A DNA stretch of 64,000 bases. It comes from Saprospiraceae bacterium (GTDB lineage: Bacteria > Bacteroidota > Bacteroidia > Chitinophagales > Saprospiraceae). Location of the stretch: NCBI GenBank assembly GCA_016717145.1, contig JADKGD010000074.1:1-64000 (forward strand), given 5' to 3'. The number at the start of each line of letters is the position of its first letter. Within the stretch, counting starts at the first letter, position 1. The position numbers and the translations under genes are program-made. Shown here piece after piece: positions 38,621 through 45,439 of the stretch. The notes under the pieces were generated by a model that was not told where the DNA came from, ran no database searches, and saw only the letters and a program-made list of their open reading frames with translations.

Positions 38621-38713
38621 TTTTGTCATACCTAAGCGGATAGGATCACCATATTATCAGGGGGGTCAATATCGCCGGAATGGGGGGTCAGTATCACCGG
38701 AATATCCACAAAT

Positions 38714-38986
38714 ATGGACTATGACGGAAAATACAGCTATAGCGATATAGCGAGTGTGATATACGATGGCACCGGAGAAACCAACATATATCCAAATCCT
38801 GCCACATCAGAAGTGAATATCTCAACTACAGAACCAACATCGGTACAAGTCATGGATGTTTATGGTATGGTACTGTTAAATCGGGATATTTCTGACGGAC
38901 AAAACACTATAAATCTGTCCACGCTTCCAGCAGGAATCCTTGTCTTTGTGGTCGGAGACCAGAGATATAAGGTTTTAAAGGAATGA
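38714..38986 (+). pseudogene. C-terminal fragment of a T9SS-secreted protein
   Basis: 90 residues: the last part of a secreted protein followed by a complete type A sorting domain (N-I-Y-P-N-P-A-T-S-E-V-N ... V-Q-V-M-D-V-Y-G-M-V ... L-P-A-G-I-L-V-F-V-V ... R-Y-K-V-L-K-E). The body of the gene is missing; the IS21-like element ends 10 bases upstream, so the insertion or a linked deletion removed it. The stop overlaps the start of the DUF6934-like gene (ATGA), the same order as at 30739-31244. Confidence 0.8.
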
Positions 38987-39429
38987 GTATAGAAAAATAT
39001 CAAATAACTGCTAATTCAGATCAAAAGGTATTTGATTTTGTCAGTATTGGGCCAAATGGCAAATTTCACAAAAGAGTCGTTTTTGCAAAAACATCTTATG
39101 AAGGGGTATTTAGTTTAAACTTAGCAGATTTTGATCAAAATTCAGGATATTTAGACTATTACTCAATCTCTGATAATAGCGACAGAGATAAAATTTTGGC
39201 AACGGTTGTATCATGTTTGTATGCTTTTTTTAACGAATACCCTAATGTTTATGTTTATGCAACAGGGAGCACACGGGTTCGAACAAGGTTATACAGAATG
39301 GGTATGTCCAAATATTATGATCTAGTGGAAGCCGATTTCAATGTATTCGAGGAACTTGAAGACGATTGGGAACGTTTTGAGAAGAATAAGTCTTATAAAG
39401 CATTTATGGTATCAATAAAACAAAAATGA
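38983..39429 (+). CDS. DUF6934-like protein (copy 2)
   Basis: 148 residues, clearly related to the protein at 31244: F-D-F-V-S-I-G-P-N-G, S-D-N-S-D-R-D-K-I-L-A-T-V, Y-A-T-G-S-T-R-V-R-T-R-L-Y-R-M-G, and the acidic stretch before the end. The conserved S-D-R-D-K and G-S-T-x-x-R-T-R blocks are the best candidates for a functional site. Overlaps its small partner by 4 bases (ATGA). Confidence 0.75.
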   Translation: MSIEKYQITANSDQKVFDFVSIGPNGKFHKRVVFAKTSYEGVFSLNLADFDQNSGYLDYYSISDNSDRDKILATVVSCLYAFFNEYPNVYVYATGSTRVRTRLYRMGMSKYYDLVEADFNVFEELEDDWERFEKNKSYKAFMVSIKQK

Positions 39430-39614
39430 TGAAAGTATTAGAAATCAGTAAATTAGATACAAAAAGAAAACCAATTATTGCTATTGACGATAATTTAGAC
39501 AAATATAGTGATATAGTTCCTTGCCAAGAAAAAGTAGATAAAGCAAACCACATGCTGAAAACAAATAACTTTTTCGAGAAAATGAGTGTGAAAGAAAGAA
39601 TCACGAAGCCATAA
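39426..39614 (+). CDS. Small partner of the DUF6934-like gene (copy 2)
   Basis: 62 residues. Shares with copy 1 the block L-D-T/L-K-R-K-P-I-I-A-I near the start and the tail K-E-R-I-T-K-P; the acidic middle is variable. Its stop codon again overlaps the boundary between attC left arm and intron. Unknown function. Confidence 0.65.
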   Translation: MMKVLEISKLDTKRKPIIAIDDNLDKYSDIVPCQEKVDKANHMLKTNNFFEKMSVKERITKP

Positions 39615-39869
39615 TCGAGTAGACGGCCCCACCAACCGAAGCTGATGGGGAGCGCCTTCGCCATAGGCGCACACGGTCTTATCAGTGTTCGCAATTTAAT
39701 GTAAGGCGGGCTTCAATGCATAGATCACTCTAAACCATCTTGCAGCTTGCTAATACTTCCGGGCGTTACCCCCCAGCGTATGAGAGACTTTCACTCTCAA
39801 GATAAACTGCTTCTTTAAGCAGTTTGTACAACTTAAATTAAAATTGTACATTTGCCATTCAAGGTACAC
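39614..39869 (-). mobile_element. Group II intron E, internally deleted
   Basis: 256 bases: the domain VI stem (CCCCACCAACC/GATGGGG side) at the low end, then a short GGCGC-type hairpin, then directly about 155 bases of the common 5' region (TAGATCACTCTAAACC... to ...CCATTCAAGG). Maturase gene, domain V and most of domain I are gone. The 5' end reads GTGTACC and not GTGTGCC. Removal restores AGCCATA+ACACAGGCTACC. Confidence 0.78.
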
Positions 39870-39937
39870 ACACAGGCTACCACGTACATCTCGCCCTATC
39901 GGGACGAGCCGTCGGGTAGCCAAAACCGTTCTATCAC
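39870..39937 (+). other. Right part of the attC-like site split by intron E
   Basis: ACACAGGCTACCACG, inner CTCGCCCTATCGGGACGAG hairpin, CCGTCGGGTAGCC, AAAACC, then GTTCTATCAC (39928-39937), which starts cassette 11 and is the reverse complement of GTGATAGAAC at its end. Confidence 0.75.
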
Positions 39938-40014
39938 ATTGAATAAAAAATATTACCAAAAAACCAAATACTATCGAAACAAATTACTAACTTTATCCGT
40001 TAATAATTAGAAGT

Positions 40015-40299
40015 TTGATAAATAGTTTTGCAGATAAAGAAACAGAAAAGATTTGGGAAGGTGAAAAGTCAAAAGTTTTGCCAACCGAGATCCAACAAGT
40101 GGCTCGTAGAAAGCTTAGGATGATCAACAATGCAGAAAACATTAATGATCTAAGAATTCCACCAGGAAACCGCTTGAAAAAACTTAAAGGTGAACTATTA
40201 GACTTTTATAGCATTCGAATCAATGATCAGTGGAGAATTATATTTAATTGGCAAAGTAACAACGCTGAAAACGTTCAAATTACAGATTATCATGAGTAA
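40015..40299 (+). CDS. higB: HigB-type toxin (pair 3)
   Basis: 94 residues from a TTG start: F-A-D-K-E-T-E-K-I-W-E-G, R-K-L-R-M-I-N-N-A, P-P-G-N-R-L-K-K-L-K-G and W-R-I-I-F-N-W, the classical HigB/killer family, different from the Gp49-like toxins of pairs 1, 2 and 4. Expected to cleave mRNA on the ribosome. Overlaps its antitoxin gene by 8 bases. Confidence 0.9.
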   Translation: MINSFADKETEKIWEGEKSKVLPTEIQQVARRKLRMINNAENINDLRIPPGNRLKKLKGELLDFYSIRINDQWRIIFNWQSNNAENVQITDYHE

Positions 40300-40579
40300 A
40301 TTAAACAACATACATCCAGGTGAAATTCTAGAAGAAGAATTCCTTAAGCCTATGGGCATTACAGCCTATAAACTTTCACATGCAATAGGAGTGCCACAAA
40401 CAAGAACAAGTCAAATCCTGAAAGGCAAAAGAAGAATTACTGCTGATACTGCATTGAGACTATCAAAATACTTTGGAACATCCACCAAGTTTTGGCTCGG
40501 TCTGCAAAACGACTTTGACATCGAAGAAGAGAAACAGAACATAAAAAAGGAATTGGAACTAATAGAAAAAATGAATTAA
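40292..40579 (+). CDS. higA: HigA-type antitoxin (pair 3)
   Basis: 95 residues: the HigA/VapI signature H-P-G-E-I-L-E-E-E-F-L, then an XRE domain with Y-K-L-S-H-A-I-G-V-P-Q-T-R-T-S-Q-I-L-K-G-K-R-R-I and T-K-F-W-L-G-L-Q-N-D-F-D. The start at 40292 is fixed by M-S-K-L-N-N-I-H-P-G. Toxin-first order is usual for HigBA. Confidence 0.92.
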   Translation: MSKLNNIHPGEILEEEFLKPMGITAYKLSHAIGVPQTRTSQILKGKRRITADTALRLSKYFGTSTKFWLGLQNDFDIEEEKQNIKKELELIEKMN

Positions 40580-40584
40580 AAAAC

Positions 40585-40656
40585 GTGATAGAACAACGGC
40601 TATGATGATAGTTTGGCTATCGCCAAAAACCGTCGCAAAGCACAGCCGTTCTACTC
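40585..40656 (+). other. Uninterrupted attC-like site closing cassette 11
   Basis: GTGATAGAAC-AAC-GGCTATGATGA, inner TTTGGCTATCGCCAAA hairpin, CCGTCGCAAAG, CACAGCC, then GTTCTACTC. GTGATAGAAC is the exact reverse complement of the start of this cassette (GTTCTATCAC), while GTTCTACTC belongs to the next cassette. Confidence 0.8.
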
Positions 40657-40673
40657 CACCACGAAAAAAATAG

Positions 40674-40704
40674 TTGCCAAATATAGAAACTTTAGTTATC
40701 TTTG
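40674..40704 (+). promoter_or_regulatory. Bacteroidota promoter of HigBA pair 4
   Basis: TTG (40674-40676), 20 bases, TATCTTTG (40697-40704), 13 bases before the TTG start of the toxin gene. Confidence 0.65.
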
Positions 40705-40717
40705 CTGAAAATTTAGT

Positions 40718-41081
40718 TTGAAGAATTTTGAAACCATATTTTTGGAAGCAGCAAACGAATTTATTGCCAGTCTCGATAAGAAATCGGCAAGTAAAGTCTT
40801 TTATAACATAGATTTAGCAGAGCAAACCAACGATACGAAGATTTTCAAAAAACTTCAAGGTGAAATTTGGGAAACCTAACGAAGTGGTTCGACACAGTCA
40901 ATTCAGGAGTAAATATTTAGGAAACCAACATAGATTATTAGCTTTTTGGGATAAGTCAAATAATAGAAATACATTGGTCATTGCAACACATGGCTTTATA
41001 AAAAAGACAAGTAAAGTGCCAAAGAGTGAAATTCAAAAGGCTGAGAACATTAGAAGTGAGTATTTTGCATCAAAAAAATAA
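40718..41081 (+). pseudogene. HigB/Gp49-type toxin (pair 4), disrupted by a 28-base insertion
   Basis: A TTG start gives L-K-N-F-E-T-I-F-L-E-A-A-N-E-F up to G-E-I-W-E at about 40873. The next 28 bases (from ACCTAACGAAG to ACAGTCAA) have no counterpart in pairs 1 and 2; then the family sequence resumes exactly at F-R-S-K-Y-L-G-N-Q-H-R-L-L-A-F-W-D and runs to the end. The insertion shifts the frame, so the toxin should be inactive while the antitoxin gene is intact, a common outcome for decaying toxin-antitoxin loci. Confidence 0.78.
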
Positions 41082-41088
41082 AGATAAA

Positions 41089-41415
41089 ATGGCAAATAAA
41101 GAAATGAAGACATATACCCTGGCAGAGATGAAGGATATGTACATTGGCAAACAGGGTACAAAAGATAGAGACGAATATGAGTATGAACTTAGGATGGATA
41201 TCATTGGTAAAATGATCAAACAAGCACGTCAAGATCGAAATTTAACCCAAGAACAATTAGGTGAACTGATTGGTGTTCAAAAATCACAAATTTCCAAACT
41301 TGAAAGCAGTGCAAACAGTGCAACAATAGATACCATAATCAAAGTATTCAAAGCACTGAAGGCTGAAATAAATTTTCGTGTAAAACTTGAAAATGAATTT
41401 GTACAATTAGTGTAA
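41089..41415 (+). CDS. HigA-type antitoxin (XRE helix-turn-helix), pair 4
   Basis: 108 residues with M-Y-I-G-K-Q-G-T-K-D-R-D-E-Y and an XRE domain (R-N-L-T-Q-E-Q-L-G-E-L-I-G-V-Q-K-S-Q-I-S-K-L-E), related to the antitoxins of pairs 1 and 2. Start at ATG 41089, with M-K-T-Y at 41104 as an alternative. Intact. Confidence 0.88.
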   Translation: MANKEMKTYTLAEMKDMYIGKQGTKDRDEYEYELRMDIIGKMIKQARQDRNLTQEQLGELIGVQKSQISKLESSANSATIDTIIKVFKALKAEINFRVKLENEFVQLV

Positions 41416-41427
41416 AATGAAAGGCGA

Positions 41428-41477
41428 GAGTAGAGTCGAGTAGACCGCCCCACCAACCGAAGCTGATGGGGAGCGCC
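41428..41477 (-). mobile_element. Group II intron G: domain VI remnant in the last attC left arm
   Basis: GAGTAGA (41428-41434) is the left arm matching the start of cassette 12 (GTTCTACTC). It is followed at 41435 by GTCGAGTAGACCGCCCCACC and the complete CCCC...GGGG domain VI stem, after which all similarity stops. The rest of the intron and the right half of the site are lost, and this is the downstream edge of the array. Confidence 0.7.
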
Positions 41478-42270
41478 GTGACTGTAAAGTATTTTGTGTT
41501 TGACGAAGGAGATTGAGAAAAAAGTTAACTTTTATTTCATGGGTCAAATTTTTTTAAAAATTTGCAATATGAAAACATAGAAATGAAACACACCCATTAA
41601 TCGAAGAGCTTGTCTCTCCAATTAAAAGGTCCTGAAGACTTCAGGACCTTGCAAGATATGACTTGGAAACGAGGCATAGAATCGTTATTACGAGCAGAGA
41701 TGAATGAACATTTAGGTTACCCAACAGGTGATAAACCACTTGAAGGGAACTTAAGGGAATGGATATTCCCAAAAGACAATAAAACGTCCGTCGGAGATCA
41801 AGTTATTTCCATACTCGCGATAGGAATGGGGAATTTGAACCCATCATAGTACCTAGGCATAAAAAAACGATGACAAAGGAGTTAGAAGATTGCGTCTTAC
41901 TCCTTTATGCAAAAGAATGAGTAATGCCGATATTGTTGATTTTATGGATCGAACCTATGGCGCAACATATTCAACCAGTAGTATTTCTCAAATAACGAAT
42001 TCGCTACTAAAGACATAAAAAGAATGGCAAGGCCGTCCGCTAGACGATCAATATGCGGTAGTTTGGATAGATGGGATACATTACAAAAATTAGATCAGAA
42101 AATCAGATAGTCTCAAAGGCATGTATGGTAGTCTTGGGGATCAACACAGCAGGCCAACAGGATATATTGAGTCTACGGATCTGTGAGAGAATCAGCAGCC
42201 ATGTGGGCTGAAATGTTTGATGATTTTAAAATCCAGCATGTTAAAATGGCATTTATCTTTTTGTCCTACA
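41478..42270 (+). pseudogene. IS256-family (mutator) transposase remnant
   Basis: Recognisable pieces in shifting frames: L-L-R-A-E-M-N-E-H-L-G-Y near 41685, I-S-Q-I-T-N-S-L-L-K near 41975, E-W-Q-G-R-P-L-D-D-Q-Y-A-V-V-W-I-D-G-I-H-Y at 42020-42080 (with the first catalytic Asp), then G-M-Y-G-S. These follow the order of IS256-type transposases, but about half the protein is absent. The first 100 bases (41478-41585) hold no identified feature. Confidence 0.75.
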
Positions 42271-42291
42271 TAGAGAAATTTTTATAAAAAT

Positions 42292-42651
42292 ATGGCCTAT
42301 AAAGAACATACTGCCCAACGTATCAGAGAAATACTTTATCGCTTAAATGTAGTATTTTCTGAAAAAAAAATGTTTAGTGGCATTTGTTTTATGGTAGATG
42401 ACAAGATGTGTTGTGGCACACACTTAGATAAAAAATCAGGTGAAGAATTTGTACTCTGCAGAATAGGTGAAGAAGCCTATTATTCAGCAGTCGAACGAAA
42501 TGATTGTATTCCAATGGAATTTACCGGAAAAGCTATGGTAGGTTTTGTTTTTGTCACGGAAGTTGGATTCGAAAACGACAAATCCTTGTCCAAATGGTTA
42601 CAACTCTGTCTGAATTTTAACCCTTTGGCTAAAAAAAGTAAAAAAAAATAA
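42292..42651 (+). CDS. TfoX N-terminal domain protein
   Basis: 119 residues covering only the TfoX/Sxy N-terminal domain: an amphipathic helix with R-I-R-E-I-L, then V-F-S-E-K-K-M-F-S-G-I-C-F-M-V-D-D-K-M-C-C-G and G-K-A-M-V-G-F-V-F-V. In gammaproteobacteria TfoX is a competence regulator; short Bacteroidota proteins of this kind are of unknown role. First intact chromosomal gene after the array. Confidence 0.85.
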   Translation: MAYKEHTAQRIREILYRLNVVFSEKKMFSGICFMVDDKMCCGTHLDKKSGEEFVLCRIGEEAYYSAVERNDCIPMEFTGKAMVGFVFVTEVGFENDKSLSKWLQLCLNFNPLAKKSKKK

Positions 42652-42671
42652 TACATGCTATTCAAGATTAA

Positions 42672-43573
42672 CTAAGCCCAAAGATTTGAAGGGTAAATGC
42701 CATTTGAAATCAGTTCTGATATTTTTTCCATGACAAAAGGTTTATCTTCCTGATAAGTTACGCCAAACCAATCTGATTCTGTTTCAATAACTTTTACATT
42801 TAAAATATCATTTTTTATCAGGTCATCAATAACTGAAGGTATATAAAACTCGGATGTCAATTTTTCGCCCTCATCCTTTAGAAAATTAATAAATAGTTTT
42901 TGGCAATGATCAAAATAAGAAGGCAAAAAGCCCCACATATTCATAGATACCAATGTATTTTCGCTTAAGGTTTGAAAGCCATTTTCAATTGGAAAACGAA
43001 TACAACCATCTTCATCTCTCTTTATCTTAATACATTCTACAACTTTTCTTAAATTGCCTTCACTGTCTTTGGAACAAACGCCTCTGTTTACGGTGCCATG
43101 TTCAGAAAGTGTATTTCGCAGAAAATAGGCTATTACTGAATAATCAGACACTCCATCTTTACTGGAAGATAAAAAATCTGCAAGTTGTTTGTATGAGGCT
43201 ACTCCATAATAATCATCTGCGTTTATAACCCCAAAAGGTTCATTTATAACATGTTTGGCAACCCATATAGCATGGGCAGTGCCCCAAGGTTTTTCGTTCC
43301 TCGTTAAATGTGCTTCCTGTAGGCACAATATCCAATTCCTGTGCTACAAATTCCATTTCAATCCTGCCTGCTAACTATTTCTGAAGTATTGTTCAAACTC
43401 ATCTTTAAATGATTGTCTGACGATAAAGACGATTTTCCAAATCTTGCATTGATGGCATCGTAAATTGAATATTCAATAATAGTTTCTCCATTGGGTCCAA
43501 AAGAATCCATTTGTTTCAATTTCCCGTATCTGCTTCCCATTCCTGCTGCGAGGATCAATAATGTAGGCTTCAT
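42672..43573 (-). CDS. Sugar-phosphate nucleotidyltransferase; several frameshifts
   Basis: About 300 residues of the GlmU/RfbA-like nucleotidyltransferase fold: L-I-L-A-A-G-M-G-S-R-Y-G-K-L-K-Q near the start (nucleotide-binding loop), K-I-V-F-I-V-R and I-E-M-E-F-V-A-Q-E in other frames between 43320 and 43460, then P-W-G-T-A-H-A-I-W and V-I-N-A-D-D-Y-Y-G. Every block of the family is present, spread over three frames, so indel errors are likely. It probably activates a sugar phosphate for surface glycans; the substrate is not predictable. Confidence 0.82.
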
Positions 43574-43916
43574 TATTAAGAGTCTGTTTTAGTTTTTAGA
43601 TAATTTTTGTATTAAACGATGGCAAATTAGTTTTTAAACAAAATTCACCTTCTATAGAGATGAAAAATCAGATAAATATTTTCGTTTTGTGGCTAAAGTT
43701 GGAAATAGTGCCCCTTACCTGCATTTAATTTTATTATATGCGATGTTAAAGATTGTTAACAATGCTCTAATAGTGTATTTTCTAATACATATACTACTGA
43801 TTGTCATTAATTTAGATATTTTTTACTAAATTTGATAAAAAAATAAACGTAAAACTAACAATATATTTTGATCAGATATACCTTTGCATCGTTATTCAAA
43901 TCTAAAATTAAAAAGA
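43574..43916. other. AT-rich intergenic region with a possible promoter
   Basis: No gene. TACCTTTG at 43879-43886 fits the Bacteroidota -7 element and lies 31 bases before the ATG of the following lipoprotein gene. The remainder is the divergent upstream region of the nucleotidyltransferase gene. Confidence 0.5.
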
Positions 43917-44463
43917 ATGAAGAAGTTGTTATTATTTGCTCTACCGTTTTTTTATTTTCATGTAAGTCTGGTGTTGATGCTCACAAAGCTGCAATCGAAG
44001 AATTAGGAACTAACTGGGATGCTGCAACTGCAGCTGCAACTGGATTTTCAGAAGGTCTTACCAAAGATGTGACAGGTTACACTGAAGCAGCTGCTGCAAT
44101 GACATTATCTGAAGATGCTGTTAAAGGTCTTAAACCTGATATGGCTGCTAAGTATGCTGAAGCAACTGCTGCTTACAAAGCTGCAACTGTTGATGCTTAT
44201 GCACCAATCCAAACTGAATTAAATGATTTCGTTACTATGTGGACTGAAAAGGCTGCTGGTGTAACTGCACGCTTAAAGATGGTCTTGCTGCTGGTAAAAT
44301 CGAAGGAGATGTTGCTGCACAAATAGCTGAACTTTCTGGTCTTGTTACTCAAGGAACTGAGAAAGTAACTGCATGGACTGCAAAGCAAGCTGAAGTTAAA
44401 ACTGCTGCTGATTCTGCACTTGGTATGCTTAAATCAGCTTACGAAATGGTAGCTAAGAAATAA
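43917..44463 (+). CDS. Alanine-rich helical lipoprotein; two frameshifts
   Basis: Signal K-K-L-L-L-F-A-L-P-F-F-L-F-S-C with lipobox Cys (a shift in a run of seven T near 43950 separates it from the start codon), then about 165 residues rich in Ala, Thr, Glu and Lys predicted to be a long helical hairpin or coiled coil, with a second shift near 44275 before D-G-L-A-A-G-K-I-E-G. It ends K-S-A-Y-E-M-V-A-K-K. No family recognised. The frequent GCT/GCA codons suggest high expression. Confidence 0.7.
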
Positions 44464-44485
44464 TCAATTATTGATTACATAAAAA

Positions 44486-44520
44486 AGGTCCTTCTTGGTT
44501 TTCCAGGAAGGACTTTTTTT
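44486..44520 (+). terminator. Rho-independent terminator of the lipoprotein gene
   Basis: AGTCCTTC-type stem: GGTCCTTC pairs with GAAGGACT across a 12-base loop, followed by seven T. 23 bases after the stop codon. Confidence 0.85.
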
Positions 44521-44630
44521 ATATTATAAAGTATGAATTCTACATTTATTCTGCGCTTAAGAATAGAAATCTTCCAAAAGAACCTCATATCTGATACCTA
44601 GATTAAGTTTTGATTTAAGATATTTTACAA

Positions 44631-45313
44631 TTATATATTAAATGCCTTAAGATATTGATCAATAAGAGCTTTGGATCTTGATTTATATTGCATAATGTAC
44701 CTGGGATGCTCTAGTGGAATGACGCGCTCAAAAAACTATATGTCTTATTCAACTTGTTTAGATAGGCATAATTCTTACCAGTCCCCAAACAATAACAAAT
44801 GTCATGCATTCCACATAATGCTATTTGTTTCCTGATGCTGTTTACAATAAAATCTTCCATAGCCATTTGTAAATCTATAGTCATAATAATTATAATTTAC
44901 TACTTTATGATTGTTATTGGTCTTTACAAACCCTAAAGGACAAACTGACGAAATAAAAATTTGCCATAAAACAATTCAGTTCCTCCATATGCTTTTATCA
45001 TCTCATAAATAAAAACCGATGATGGTTCATGCGTTACGAAACCTGAAAATAAAATACCACAATCAGCATTGAGTCGTTTTGTATCGGTGAAAGGAATCCC
45101 TGTTGATCCTGCCCCAAGTCTGCCCGGATTAATACCCAGAATTAACCGACGAGGATTATTATCATTATAGTACTTATGGTAAAAAATATGGCATAAAACT
45201 TTTATTTCTTCACTTTCATAATATGGATTCATTAACGCTATATCTGCAGGTAGTTTACCCGCAAATTTAAGGTCACTATAAAAGTCAAGAATTTTATCTG
45301 ATATGAGTTTCAT
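44631..45313 (-). CDS. SMUG2-type uracil-DNA glycosylase family protein; frameshifted
   Basis: About 225 residues. I-L-G-I-N-P-G-R-L-G-A-G-S-T-G-I-P-F-T-D carries the active-site loop of the uracil-DNA glycosylase superfamily, followed by H-E-P-S-S-V-F-I-Y, A-Y-G-G, and after a frame change near 44945 V-C-P-L-G-F-V-K and later L-E-H-P-R-Y-I-M-Q-Y-K. These are the blocks of the SMUG2 branch (once DUF4918) common in Bacteroidota. It removes damaged bases, probably uracil. Two or three indels between 44740 and 44945. The ATG at 45313 is chosen because upstream codons are not conserved-looking. Confidence 0.78.
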
Positions 45314-45439
45314 GTCTAAACAATATCTGGGACAAGAAAGATTAGTTAGGTAAGATAGGATTATGTGATATTCACCATTTTTCAATCTCAAGTTCTAAGA
45401 TCAAATCCATTGTGAATATAAAAGTGATATAAAAAATTA

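Larger units (their letters stand above)
36039..38703 (+). mobile_element. IS21-family insertion sequence
   Basis: About 2.66 kb with istA and istB and multiple end repeats: CCGGATCATGTTGACCCCC at 36040, then CCGGCACATGTTGACCCCCC, CCGGAGCATACTGACCC and CCGGAGCATGCTGACCCC up to 36213; on the right GGGGGGTCAATATCGCCGG and GGGGGGTCAGTATCACCGG ending near 38703. Such repeated transposase-binding ends are typical of IS21. It sits between intron F and a T9SS gene fragment, so it has joined or truncated two cassettes. Confidence 0.88.

Noticed and set aside
12054..41477. CRISPR array
   Set aside because: The repeats are not evenly spaced, differ in the stems and enclose genes of 0.3-3 kb, with no short spacers.
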